DNA of 64,000 nt from Lepisosteus oculatus (Eukaryota; Chordata; Actinopteri; Semionotiformes; Lepisosteidae): assembly GCF_040954835.1 (NCBI RefSeq), contig NC_090723.1, positions 506,001 through 570,000 on the forward strand, in the 5' to 3' direction. The notes beneath the pieces are model-generated. The model worked only from the letters and a program-made list of their open reading frames with translations, had not been told where the DNA came from and searched no databases. Both the position numbers and the translations under genes were made by a program. Of the stretch, positions 48,473 to 60,454 are shown piece by piece; position 1 is the stretch's first letter; each line of letters opens with the position of its first letter.

Positions 48473-51400
48473 CTCGGCTTTTTTTTTCTCCACCCATAAC
48501 CGTCAGCCAAGTCCAATCAGTGGAAGTAAACGAAGAATCGAGCTGAACGAGGCTGTTTATAGTCGGTCTGGACATTTCCCAGGCTTGCTTTTCCAGGAAA
48601 TGACAAGACTGTGGCTGGAGCCTCTGAACTCGGGGCTCCTGTTAGTAGAAATAGTGGATCCAAGGCAAGCGAAACATCCTCACAGTCCCAGAAAAGGACG
48701 CCTGGTTTGTTCAAGGTCAGGGAACGGTTGTTAGCTATGTGTGCATGTATACTTTAAGAATGTTTTGATCTGCTTCGGTAATGATCTCAAGCACAGGGAA
48801 CTTCTGGAAATGGAGTGGTTAAGCAGAGACCTGGGTAGCTCATAGCCCTCCCTGAAAGCTCACAGTTGCAGTAGTGTGACATTTCCACTCTTCTGTATTC
48901 GGAGATACTGTAATTAACCTTTTCCTGATCTGTGCTTCTCTACCACTTTGTCCTTGACCTTTTTCAAAAGCTCCTTGGTCTTCTTGGTTGGTTCGTCATA
49001 GTACTGTGAGTTGTGGCTTAAAATTGAAGTGGAGGTTTCCAGTTGGGTGCCCTGTGATGTGCCCTGCCCTGCACCCGTTTGCTGGGATCTGGCTCCCTTG
49101 AGACCCAGAAGAGGTTGGAAACCGAAGGGATTGACTCCTAACTGAAGGAATTTAGAGGCTCATTTTACTCAGGGGTTAAACTTTGTTTACACAGAGACTG
49201 AATCACTCATTTGGGATCTTTCAATCTACTTGTTTGCACCTGAACGGATTTTTAGTTTCCTTAACAAAGAGGGTGAAAATACTTATGTAATGGAAGTGTC
49301 GTAATTGCAAGATCAGATAGTAAAAAGTGGAAGCTTTGTAGGGAGTGAATACTGAAAACCAGAAAAAGGATTCGGAAAACTATCTTTCCAATTACAATAT
49401 CCTTCTGTAATATCCAGATGTTTTGCGATTGCACAGCTGCAAACCTCTGGCCTATGTGCTTCTTCCCAGGAGCAGGAGGGTTTAAAAAAGACTCATTTCC
49501 ACAGCAGACAGGCTCTGGAGCTGCACGTCTAGGGCTTCTGCTCCTCGTCCGCAGGGACGGGCCCGTACTGTACACTGCTGAAGCCCCTCAGGATACTGAC
49601 CTGCCGTGTGATCTGAGGGGGCTGTGGACTTGTTGTTTCCCAGAGGAGACGTGGACTTGTCGTTCCCACGCGCTGCCCGGAAGCCTGGAAGACGGAGTCT
49701 TGTTGTGTGAGTAAGCCTGCGAGAGAAGCCTGTTTGGTTTGTAAATTGTAATTTATGTCTTCCATTTTAGAAAACTCATTTAGGCAGCTGGAGACTCTGT
49801 ACTGTCCTTCATATTAAAGAGCAAGGCTTAGCCACCACCAGTCCTCGCCGACCCAGGAACGGTCTCACACATCTGGATCATAGACCTTCACACATGCCTG
49901 TCGTTAGTTAAATTGTGCCGATACAAAAAATTGCTAGAAACATTACCAGTTGTCTTACATGAAACTAATTCAAAACAAAGAAAATGGTATCTGACTTTCC
50001 AGCTGTAGGATTTCTGTCATCATGAGTGACAGTTTATCCGCAGACAGACAGCCTGAGCGACCGGCCCAAGATCTGTCCTCAGGTCCTGATAATGGGGGTT
50101 ATTGAACACCTGTGAAAAGCTGGGACCCTAAAAAGCTGCTGTGTTTCTCCTTGTAGGGCCAGATCGGACCACCCAGATTTGATCATTAAATATGATCAAT
50201 TAACATTTTATAGCAGACTCAAAGCAAGCCATTTTATAGATCTGAAAACACGTTTACAAGAGTGCAGAGAGTTCCAGACTAAGGTCGTGACCTTGGCGTG
50301 CTGGTAAGAAACGATCAAGCAGAAGGTCAGGCACTTGCTGACTCTTCCAAAACTCCCTGTGGTGGTGAGCTGACAAGGGTGGGGCGGAGGAGACTCGGGA
50401 GTTGTTATGCAATTGAATTAGCTGAGCCTTATCCAAGGTGACACACGATGGTTACAATATTACTGTACAAGCAATTTCAGCTTGCGTGAGTGTGATAGTG
50501 TTCAAATTTTACCAAGGTGGAGAGATTGGCTTTCCCTTCATTCAAGAGCGAGGTTGAGTTATCAAGGTGTGATTGTGTCCTTGGGTTTGTGATATAGTGT
50601 TTGGGCTGAGAAACACATTCATAAACGGGGAATGCGGAGTGAAACATAATGGACAGAATTGCCTACAAATACTGCAGTGCAAACTGAAGGTTACTGCCCA
50701 TCCACAACCATGCTTGCATGCAGCTTTTATAGGGGAACAGCAAGTGAGCTGAGTGTGAGGATCAAGGACACAGTGAGCAGTGTGGGGGGGGACTGCTGTG
50801 TTGATTGAATTCTCTCTCTGTGCTCTGTGCTGGGGCCTGAGCAGGATGATGTGTCTCCACTTGGTGGAGAGGCAGGAGGCCCGTTTGTGTTTGGCAAAGA
50901 AGCCGGAGCACAGACAGAGGGAGGAGTGGAAGGGAGAACTGTGGAGGATGAGCTCCTGGCGTTGATCTGTTTTTGTGTGATCCGTGGAGGGAGGGGGTTG
51001 CCATTTTGCTTCTCATCTCTCTGTTGCCCACATGTGGCTCTGGGCAGCCATGCTGATCGCAGCAGTGCAAGCAGAGCTGAACGGAGCCTGGAGCTGCAAG
51101 TGCAATCTGTGGACCTTTGCTATATATAGCCGGGGACAGTCGCTGCCAGGATCAGGCTGCTGTGGCTCTCCTGACTCAGTCTGTGTCACTGAGGTCCCGA
51201 GTCGGCAGTGGAACAGGAGGCAGCGGACACAGGTGGAAACCACCGGGGATCGTGTTTGACGCTTGTGAGAATCAGCCACGGAAACCGCAGACGGGAGGCT
51301 TCTGAGGACGATGTCTTTCTGACATTCGCGTGCTGGAGCTCAAGTGGATGTGAATCACGCTTTTGTGCAGAAACGTGCAATGATTGGTGTGCACAATTTC

Positions 51401-53975
51401 TCTCATTTGTAATCGCTCCTCTATTCTCCCTTCCCAGCTCCAACACAGATCCCTGTTGTCCATAAACTAAGAATTAGAGCAGAATCACCTGGGAGAAGGT
51501 TTGTACAGATTCATTTCCATTCAATTGCTCTCTTTATAAACACCTCAATGGGTGAGGCTGTCTGAGACAGAGGACGGTCTCTTGCACTGAAGAGCTGACC
51601 AGTATGTGAGCTGTGCACACTGAGCACTGTCCTGGCAAACAGGCTGCTGAACAGGTTCACTTTGATGACAGCCTTGGCTCTGTTTTCAGGCAAGGGTGTA
51701 CAGTTATTCCACTTTCAATAGCTTCAAGGACAAAGAAGAGGGACTTTAATTTTTAATTCTGTTGCTTAGTTACAAGGTTAATGTGAATATTTCTAATTGC
51801 AACTTTCTCTTAGTCCATAATACATTACCCAGACTCCAGATTTTAGTGGAGTAAATTTTGCACCTCAGGGACAGTGGAAAGGTTATTGGGTGTTTGTTAA
51901 AGCTTGCCTTTGTTTTTAGGGTGTCAGGCTGGATCTTAGTCTGACTTTGGGGTCTGACTGAGCAACCAGCCCTGCCTCCTGAGTCTTCTGATCCTCCCCG
52001 GAGCCTCCTTACAGAACTAATGAGTCCTGATCTGCCCAGAGGCCCTGATTTCTGACAAGGTCGCAATCCGGGGTGACATGACTCTCTGCATTAAGGACAA
52101 GGGCACAGTGCTAAATCAGTCTGACTGGGGAACAGCCTGGGACCATGCCTTCCTAACGAGAGAGGATCTAACGAGAGAGGATAGGACCCTGGCTCTGAAT
52201 TTGCCCATGTAAGCAAGTTCACAGTCAGATCAGTTTTATGGGCTGCTTCCTTTTGAGGTTCCAGCCCTGTAGTGACAGGCTGCCTGACAAAACACAAGCT
52301 TGTTCTGGAGATTGAAAAGACAAATCGGAAGACAAACGTCAGTCTTGTGCCTTCATATCAAGTGCAGAGAACTTGTAGGGCTTTTGAGACAGCGCTCACC
52401 TCTGGAAAACTAGCATCAAAATTTGTAAATGATTTTCTGCAAGGGGTTAATGAGAATCGAACATCTGTGAGCCCCCAAGACAGATTGGTTACTTTTAGCT
52501 TTAATGTTTCGCCTTCAAACTGCTTGCCATACAGTAACAGAGGGATAGAGATCGTCTGTATTTATCGTTTGGAATAACAATGGACAGCAGTCATTGAGTG
52601 TACATGTCAAGTGCATGAAAAAAGGTGTCTGTCTTTTTATATTATTTTAATGTTCAATTTGTTAAGTAGTTGACATCTTTATTTTACATTTTCCTAATTG
52701 TTTACTTTCCTTAACAAAAAGTTAAAGTGAAGTGCGTTAAAAATTGGAACAAAAATAAAATCTGATAAATCCCAGGTTATGTGTTTTTAAAACATTTTGG
52801 AGATTTGTAATAGTCATGTTTTTAAGAACAGATTTAATACTCCTCTTTATCACCCTTGGTCCAGTCCCATGCTCTCAGTTATCCAGAAAGGGGTGAGAGG
52901 CGTGATACTTCTGTGACCATGTGAGCCGTCCAGTCACCTGACGTGTTCACAAGCCCTACAGTGTCCAGCACAAATCTGGCCTCCAAAAGAGGAGCGCAGA
53001 CCCCCAGCAAACCACCCCGGCACCTTTCTGTTTGGAGTCTGCATGTTCTTCAGTGTGCGTGTCCTCCGAATTCCCAGATACGGCACTGTGTTAAAGTGGT
53101 GTGGTGCAGGAATGCCAACTCCGCGGCGATTTGATTCGCAAGAGACACCCTGTGTGACTGGCCGAGCCGAACCGAACCGAACTCCCTGAACAGAGGTGGG
53201 TTTGCACTACGAAGCTCGCGTACTTGAGTCAGTTCGGATTAATTCAAACGGCCGCGGATACAGATATTACCTCAATACAGTACTCTCCTCTGCAGGTAAA
53301 GAGCCCTGCAAAAGAGTGGCGACGGCAAACTCAAACCTCTTACTGGTGTTACAGCCAAGGAATGTGTATTTGTGAACATGAGACTGATATGAGTAACAAG
53401 TACGATATAATATACGTTCTGTTTTTGGTTAATTACGTGCATAAATGCGATCGTATTGTAACAAAAACATGCTGCTTTTATAGCAGTTTTTTCCAGTATC
53501 TATATTACTAGTTAATTTCAAGGTACTTTCAGAGTGAAAAGTAATTAATTGACTATCGCTTTGAGGTAAAAACTGCATGAAGTCTACGACCCAGTGAGCT
53601 CAGACTCCTTGTGATCGTTGGAGACCTTTAACTAAGTCTGTGCTTTCGAGCTCCTGTCGGTCCTTGAGGTTTTCTTCAGTGTGCAAAATGCTGCTCAATT
53701 GAATTCAGATCTGTTCTGGAGACGGACGTGGCCAGTTGCGATTTTCCACTAAAATAACTATATTGTTGGCTGTATTGTGACTTCTGAAAGGCACTGCGCG
53801 TTGAATACATTTCAAAGTTTGGAGCAAAAGTTTCTGAGAACGTCGTGTTTCCGGACTCTGGAGGAGAAAAACTGGTGTCGGGAGCTTAATTTATTGGTAT
53901 TTATAAAACATTTCGTACTTACGGGCATATAGGTTTGAAAATCGAATAGAACAACGAACGCATGCTTTAAAGGGA
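48473..53975. other. Intergenic region right of EFTUD2
   Basis: No gene recognised on either strand. I looked for a HIGD1-type exon on the minus strand, because human HIGD1B lies beside EFTUD2, and found none. Present are a tandem 15-bp duplication ('ctaacgagagaggat' at about 52153-52182), a degenerate SINE-like fragment (53015-53125) and a segment at 50405-50470 resembling a common 'ttatccaaggtgac' dispersed repeat. Confidence 0.5.
53015..53125 (+). repeat. Degenerate SINE-like repeat fragment
   Basis: The block 'tgtttggagtctgcatgttct' and 'gtgtgcgtgtcctccga' match the central core of the family at 34647. Both ends are lost. Confidence 0.45.
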
Positions 53976-53979
53976 CGTT

Positions 53980-54624
53980 TTGTGCGCGTACATGCATCGG
54001 GAGCTCAAGCGTTCCGCTCAAAACAGCTCTTAACGCCCAGCTGGCCTCTCGGCTGTGTCGCGCTGCGGCGCTGTGGCTGCAGGGAGCTCGGAGCAGCCGA
54101 GTCCGAGGGGACGGGGGCGCGCCCCAGCGCTCCGGGAGCGCGCCGCCAGTCGGCGGGGCTCTGCGGGCGCGGCGGCGGCGCGTTGCCACGGTGCCTCAGC
54201 GCCACGGACGGTCGGACACGGAGCCGTTTCGCGGAGAGGCGGCGTGAAGCAGCCGAGGCAGGAACCGGGAGCTGGGGGCCGGGCGGGCGGTGTGTCGGCT
54301 TTAAGCGCCCCCGTGGGGATGGAGAGTGCGGGCAGCCGGGCGGCGGAGCAGCGACACGCCGAGCCCGGCAGCCCCACGGCAGCCCCGGGGAGCGGATAGA
54401 GAGGAGGGAGGGCGGACCGGCGCTTACCCCGGACCCGAACCCGAACCGGAACCGCGGCTCGGCCGGGACGACTCGCCTCCGAGACGCTCGAGCGAAACCG
54501 GATAAAAAGTCAACGGAAATCGGTCAAAGTAAGGAAAGATACCAGAAGGGAACTTCTATTTCTGTTGGTTGGTTGGTTTTCCCACATCGCCTGGAAGTTA
54601 ACGGACGGGACCGGCGCCCCGGGG
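53980..54624 (+). promoter_or_regulatory. CpG island with probable non-coding first exon of the next gene
   Basis: The sequence becomes abruptly CpG-rich, with many GCGC and CGGCGG runs. It ends in a strong splice donor, cgccccgggg|gtaaga (GT at 54625). Several ATGs open short frames that stop before the donor; one frame (53982-54707) stays open through it but is low-complexity Arg/Gly-rich. No domain is recognisable, so the exon is probably 5' UTR. Human gene order places GJC1 downstream of EFTUD2 on the same strand with a non-coding first exon, making it a candidate. That is inference only. Confidence 0.5.
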
Positions 54625-55535
54625 GTAAGAGCCGCGCGCGGAGCAGCTGCCCACCCGGGTCCGTACACGCGTGGGGTCCGCTCGCCCCCACTCAGCGCAG
54701 CCCCTAACTCTCAGTCTTGCGCGTTTTATCGCCGGGGGTGGGGGATAATCTAGCCTTTATTCGGCATTTTCTGCTGTGGGGACTCGAAAGCACGACCGAG
54801 GTCGCGCTCCTTAATGTCAGGTCCTCCCGACGTCCCTTTATTTTGAAGATGTGTGTTTTCTGAGGGGTGAAATAAAGCCCATGCCTGCAGCGGACGAGCA
54901 GAATCCCACTCGTTGACAGCGCGTCCTGAAGTCCGAGCTGTGTAGCGGAGGGAGCAAACCCCGGGTGGGTGCCCCCCGTGCCGTGACGTGGGGTGCCTGC
55001 CCTCCCAGTGACGGCGAGGTGCCCCGTTTGATAATGATTCAGGGCGCAGACACGCGTGGAGCTGCCCGAGCAGCCTGGGTACAGGGGTACAGCAGCGAGG
55101 TCCCCCCTGAGCCCACTACTTTTCCACTCATGGAAATAGTGTGCGTGGTTTCAGCACTGACCTGCGGGGGATTAGGACTGCTCACCAGACCCACTGGACT
55201 GGACTGGTTACAGTGTTAAACAGAAGAAACTAAATAGGGTCGTTTTCCTTGGCATTTTTTTAAAGATGTTTAATGTTGAAGATTTTCCTGTTTTTCTCCC
55301 AACACCATATACAGTCATTTCTCCTGACTACTTTTTGAAGTGACAGCAAACGGTATTGTATTCGCTGTTATTTGAATGTGTAATTGCATCGTGTTTTTTT
55401 ATTACATGAAGAAAATCAAGCATTTAGCATGAAAGATATCCTAAAGCAATATTTTAACCTTGGACAAAGTTTTATTCGTGCGATTTATTTAGCAGGATTT
55501 TTTTAAATTCCTTTGTTTACTGATTTTCTTTTGAT

Positions 55536-55562
55536 ATGTCCTTGTACGGGATACAAGGACAT
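55536..55562. repeat. Perfect 11-bp inverted repeat with 5-base loop
   Basis: The left arm ATGTCCTTGTA (55536-55546) and right arm TACAAGGACAT (55552-55562) are exact reverse complements around CGGGA. No T-run follows that would make it a pol III or factor-independent terminator. Confidence 0.9.
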
Positions 55563-55658
55563 GGGATTTTTAAAATAAAACTGTAATACTTGTGCATATT
55601 GTGCTTGCAACAGGAGCTGGGCAGTGTGTAGGCAGACCCCAGAGCAGAGGCGGTCTGG

Positions 55659-55742
55659 CTGAGTGGGTGTAACAGGCAGGTCTTGGCCAGTGGGTTATGG
55701 CTGAGTGGGTGTAACAGGCAGGTCTTGCCCAGTGGGTTACTG
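55659..55742. repeat. 42-bp tandem duplication
   Basis: Two units beginning 'ctgagtgggtgtaacaggca' at 55659 and 55701 differ by only a few bases. Confidence 0.85.
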
Positions 55743-56650
55743 GAGTGGGTCAGGGGCTCTCGCACTGGCACAGCAGCAGGTCCGGGGGTCCGACTCCGAG
55801 GCACAGCTGTAGCGACTCTCCTGAGCTTCTGTGCGTTCAGGCTCGGCTCTTAACGACTTCATCAAGTCAGTTATTGACCCACTCGTTATAAGTCGTCCGT
55901 CTCCTTTCTCAGGGCTGCGCGGCTGTGGTCTTCAGGAGTGATGGGCACTGCTTTATAGTGGATGCCCCCATCATGGCACAGGGCTGGTCAGCCAAGACGT
56001 CCGTCCACTGACAGCCCTGAGAGGCTCCTGTCCACTAAAGCTTCCAAATCCACAAGTTCAGGTTAAAACTGTAGGTAACACACTGCGAATATCTAGCAAT
56101 TTATTCATATAATTCCCTTCCATTCTTCATTATTCAAAAGTTTTTTATTGTGCTTAGAAAATGCAGCTTACTCGTGGGTGTTATTTTTTAATTGCTGGAC
56201 TCTGGACTTTATTAATTACTGCTTTTCTTGCTGTTTTAAGGTGCTGCTTTTTTGGAAAAGGGTGTAAAAGGGTGCTTAACTTTTATGTTAATATCAATTT
56301 ATTTTTTGTCCACTTTGTATTTTTTCATTCATTAAATGCATTAGGCAAACTGCGTTTGCTACGCAGCTGTGGTTGAAAAGCATCATTACTGTGAGCCTCA
56401 GAACAGTTATTTCAACGTGGAGACGTGATGCACAGTAATTCAATTTGTGTGCTATTAAGTGCTTGCCTGCCATGTAACAGGACCAGAGTGTATAGAGCCA
56501 GCTGTTCTTAAGTTAATGAAATGTCTTGGGGAATTTCTCTTGAGTGGGACTCCTGGTAATTAAGGAATGTGATCGAATGGTAGTGGAAATGTGTCTTGCT
56601 GGGTCAGCGCTCTCTCAGGCTGATTTTCTGAATTGCTTTGGGAGAGGAGA

Positions 56651-56860
56651 AGTATGCTCAGGCTGGGCAGGTGTGTGAGCAGGGGGAGAGTGAGAGGCTC
56701 AGTGTGCTCAGGCTGGGCAGGTGTGTGAGCAGTGTGCTCAGGCTGGGCAGGAGTATGGACACAGGGCGCGTGAGAGGCTCAGTGTGCTCAGGCTGGGCAG
56801 GTGTGTGAGCAGTGTGCTCAGGCTGGGCAGGAGTATGGACACAGGGCGCGTGAGAGGCTC
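56651..56860. repeat. Minisatellite with 80-bp unit and 20-bp core
   Basis: The units 56701-56780 and 56781-56860 are near-identical. The core agtgtgctcaggctgggcag occurs at 56701, 56731, 56781 and 56811, and with one change at 56651, so the array is a higher-order repeat. Confidence 0.9.
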
Positions 56861-59800
56861 AGTGGCAGCACTGTGAGCTCAGCCAGGGGGCAGAGGAGCA
56901 GCAGGACTCAAGCAGTCACACAGAGGAAGTGCAGGGAGGAGGTGGCTGTGTTGCTCCCTGAGAGGCTCGTGACCACACTCAGACACCTGCTTGTGCCTCC
57001 CGCTGACCTTAAGGAAATAAATAGAAAAGGTCTCATCTCGACACATAGTTTGTGGAAGTGTTGCTTTCTTGTTTGCTTTTAGGTGTTGTAGAAATGCTCA
57101 CTCATAGTCTGGCATGAAATGTTATGAAGCTGCATGATGTCAAGGCGATGTAAGTGTGGCCTTTTTTTAGGCAATGATGGGATTTAGCACCTTGATATTT
57201 GTGTTTGTGGAATTAGTGCTTTAATTGATTTTAAGTGGTGTGCTTCAGGGACCTCTTCTTTGGTAGATGATTATGCCAATGCTAAGTGCCACAATCTAGT
57301 TGCATTTTTGCAAAGTCTAAAGTGAAAATTAGTACTCACTGTATATAACATAGCCTTTTGTTATCGTCCTGGCATACACCACCAACCACGTCGTGCCGTT
57401 CTAAATCAGATGGTTTTGAAACAGATGGAGGACACATTAGACTGCTGGACTGTTTGTTTTAGTACTTTTCTAGGTCATTGTCACACTGTGGATGCTGTTA
57501 GGAAGATTGTATATGTCAAGCAGGAGGACAGATGCAGCAACACCAGTGATCTGTCCCCAGCAGCAGGGGCACTTGAGCGTTGATCATCCTGGGGATCGGT
57601 GCCGCGGGCTGGCTGTGATGGGTGAACTTGCCCAGCTTCTCCAAGGCAATGGCATGGGAAGAGAACAGGGGAAGTGTTTTGCTGCTTCGTGGTAAAAGCA
57701 GAAATGGAGAAATGGTACATTGGTGTCAAGTCCTGGGAGATTGCAGCCCTTGAGCGAGCCTAATGGGGGAAGGATATGTGGGGAGGAGCTCAGCACTTTG
57801 AGGTCGGAGGTGTTGCAGCGAGGAGGCAGAGCGAGAACATCGCAGGGCGCTGCGCCTGACCGGGTCGTGCTCGTCCGGCCAGCCCACACCGGGCTTCTCG
57901 CTCTCCTTCGGGCTCCTGGAAGACACTCGTCCTCAGCCGCGCCCGCTGAAGGAATTGGCTATTGATCGCTGTGAATCTGCGGAGTTAATCCCACCAGAAT
58001 TCCTCCTGTTTATCATCCTGGTTCCAGACAGACGGTCGTGTGGTCAGAGGGCTGCTGTTGAGTCGGTAAGAAACTAACAAGCAGCACTACTAAGCGTATG
58101 AGAACAATCTCTTTAATTGCCAGAGCTTAGGGAGCACATACTGCTGTTCCAGAATCCCTTATCCTGTGCGTTTCCACTTCTTGAGCAGTTCGGACTAGTT
58201 AATGTTTCTTACAAGTTTGTTTTTGCTGTCCCTTTTAATCCCACAGCTTGAATGCGAGCTCGCCTGTCCTGTCAGTCCTTGCTGTGTTCGTTCTGTTCAT
58301 TCTGTGGACGACACTTAGTAAGAAATACGTGACCCTTGCGTGAAGAATGAAAGCACGTGTTTTCAGTAGAAAAGAAGATTGTCATTTTTAGTTACAAGCT
58401 ATGTCAATTAACGAGTGAAAGTGGGAGTTATCAACAGTTATCAGTTGTTCAAATTCCTCGTCTGCTCCTGGCAGGATTTCAGCCGGAGAAGCTAATGCAG
58501 AACAGCTTACCGTTTTCTGACTGTGAGGGAAATTCTGCTGTAAAACATCCAAAAATGTACATTTTTGAAAAATGTGTATTTTCCATTCTAAGCCAGAATT
58601 CTTGGCTTGACATTCCTTTCGCATTAAAAAGCATGCGGGCAAATTCCATTACAGGGTCTATTCCCCACCCTCTCCAAAACCCCATTGCAGAGGAGAGCGA
58701 GGCCGCTTGCAGTTTCAGGGCGTAATCGCATCCAGCTGTTGCTTTGACAGGCCCTCTGCACTGACGTATGGCTGCCTGCAGCTCTTCCTCTGCCGTTTTA
58801 ACCCGCCATGTCAATCTTGCCAGACACACCTATAACTCAGAACTTGGATGAGTCTCATAGCTCTTGTCAGTGGTGAAAGGTGCACTTTAGAGAACAAATA
58901 TTACATCTCAAGCTTTTTTTAGTTTAATGATAAAATCTCACTCTCTCATGCCTCGTGACACTGAAACAGCGTGAGGCGGTATGGTGTGGGTCCTACAGTC
59001 TTGGTGCCATCAGAACCTTTCGGTCCCGTTTCAGGGCTTTCTGTGCATGAGACCAAAGCATCTGCTTCTCTAAATGGTGTTTGACCGCTAAAGTTAGTCG
59101 ATTTTGGGCTTTGATTTTGTTGTTGTGAAGCGTTTTGTCTGAGCACAGTTCCCCCTCTCCCTTCCATGCTGACTTACAGAGTGTGTGCGATGGAGAATAC
59201 GTCTGTTGAGCTTTGGTCAAATTAATTTAGTTGTGTCCTAGCAATGAAGCCCACTTCTCTAGGAAAAAAAACAGTACATCAATAATACAATGTCTGACAT
59301 TGCCCCAGCCTTAGCTGTCTCTTCTGAATTTGTCCAGCTGAGCTCATAATGGCTTAATTTGATCTCTTAAGTTACAGACTTGTGTTGGTCATGTTTCGTT
59401 CAGAAAATTCTCCACACCTGTAAATAATTTAAACTGAACTTAAGTTTTGTTCAACTGAAAATATTTTTAGGAGCTTAAACCTCTTTCTAGTGAAGCAGGA
59501 GTGTGTACTGAATGCAGATCAGAGCTGAAATAAGTGGTTTGGAGCGCAGATGGCATACTGTGCAGTATTGCTGTATGCCACTGAGACGTCCTCGCTCAGC
59601 CCAGCTCATGATGGGGGCATTGCAATTAGAAAGCACAAGCTGTCCAGGTTCTTTTCCCCATTGCTAATTCCAGGGAGAAAGGTGGCTGATTTTGTCTCCA
59701 TTTGGATTCGCTGTCTCTTCAGCCTTTCCTGTCCCCGGGAGATGACGTGTTGCAGCTGGCTGATCTGGGAGGGCTCTGAGCCTCTGTGCAGTGTGACCAT

Positions 59801-60437
59801 GACTCTCACCTCGCTCATCCCAGGCCTGTTACAGCTCGCTTCTCTCGTCTCGTCCCACGGCCTGAGGACGTCTCTGGCCCCGTTCCAGTTCAGAGTGTGC
59901 TTTACAGGCTCGTAAATGAGTGCTCAGGAGCTGGGAGGTGCTCTGTGGGTCAGTGTCAGACTGACACTCAGGTTCACAGAGTAGCTGCTGGAAAGGGTTG
60001 ATTTATCAGCACATTGTAATAAAAAATTAAGAAGCTGACTCACCTGCTTTTCTCTGTGTCTAAAATAGTCGGGAAGAAAAATGTCATACAGTAGACGCTC
60101 AGTGTATGGACAAGCTTTTATAATAAATAGTTGGATTCTGATGAATGGAAGAAAAAGATTCCCAGGTGTCGTGATTTGGCAGAGCTGTGAATGTTCCCCC
60201 AGCTCCAGGGAATGTCACAGACAGCAGAAGGGGAAGGCAGAGTGGAATCAGCCATTTCCCCAGTGGGAAAGTCACTGCACGACTCTGGCTGGTACGCTGA
60301 AGCAGAAACAGACGTAGATTAAAACTGTCTTGTGTAATGAAACTCTAATCAGAGATGGCAGGTCCCGTGCTCCGCCTCTGCTGGGTTAGAGCAAGGCCGA
60401 GCAATGACAGCGGCATCGGAGCAGTGTTTATATCTGA

Positions 60438-60454
60438 ATTATATATATATATAT
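60438..60454. repeat. (AT)n microsatellite
   Basis: About eight AT dinucleotides. Confidence 0.85.

Noticed and set aside
49196-49390. Possible Tc1/mariner terminal remnant ('gagggtgaaaatacttatgtaatgg')
   Set aside because: The phrase resembles common Tc1-like ends, but no transposase fragment or matching opposite end was found.
53982-54707. 241-codon + strand frame through the CpG island
   Set aside because: Arg/Gly/Ala-rich low complexity expected of CpG-rich DNA, and it reads through a strong splice donor.
56161-56376. 71-codon Phe/Leu-rich frame suggesting a membrane protein
   Set aside because: The hydrophobicity comes from T-rich DNA; poor codon pattern and no splice sites.
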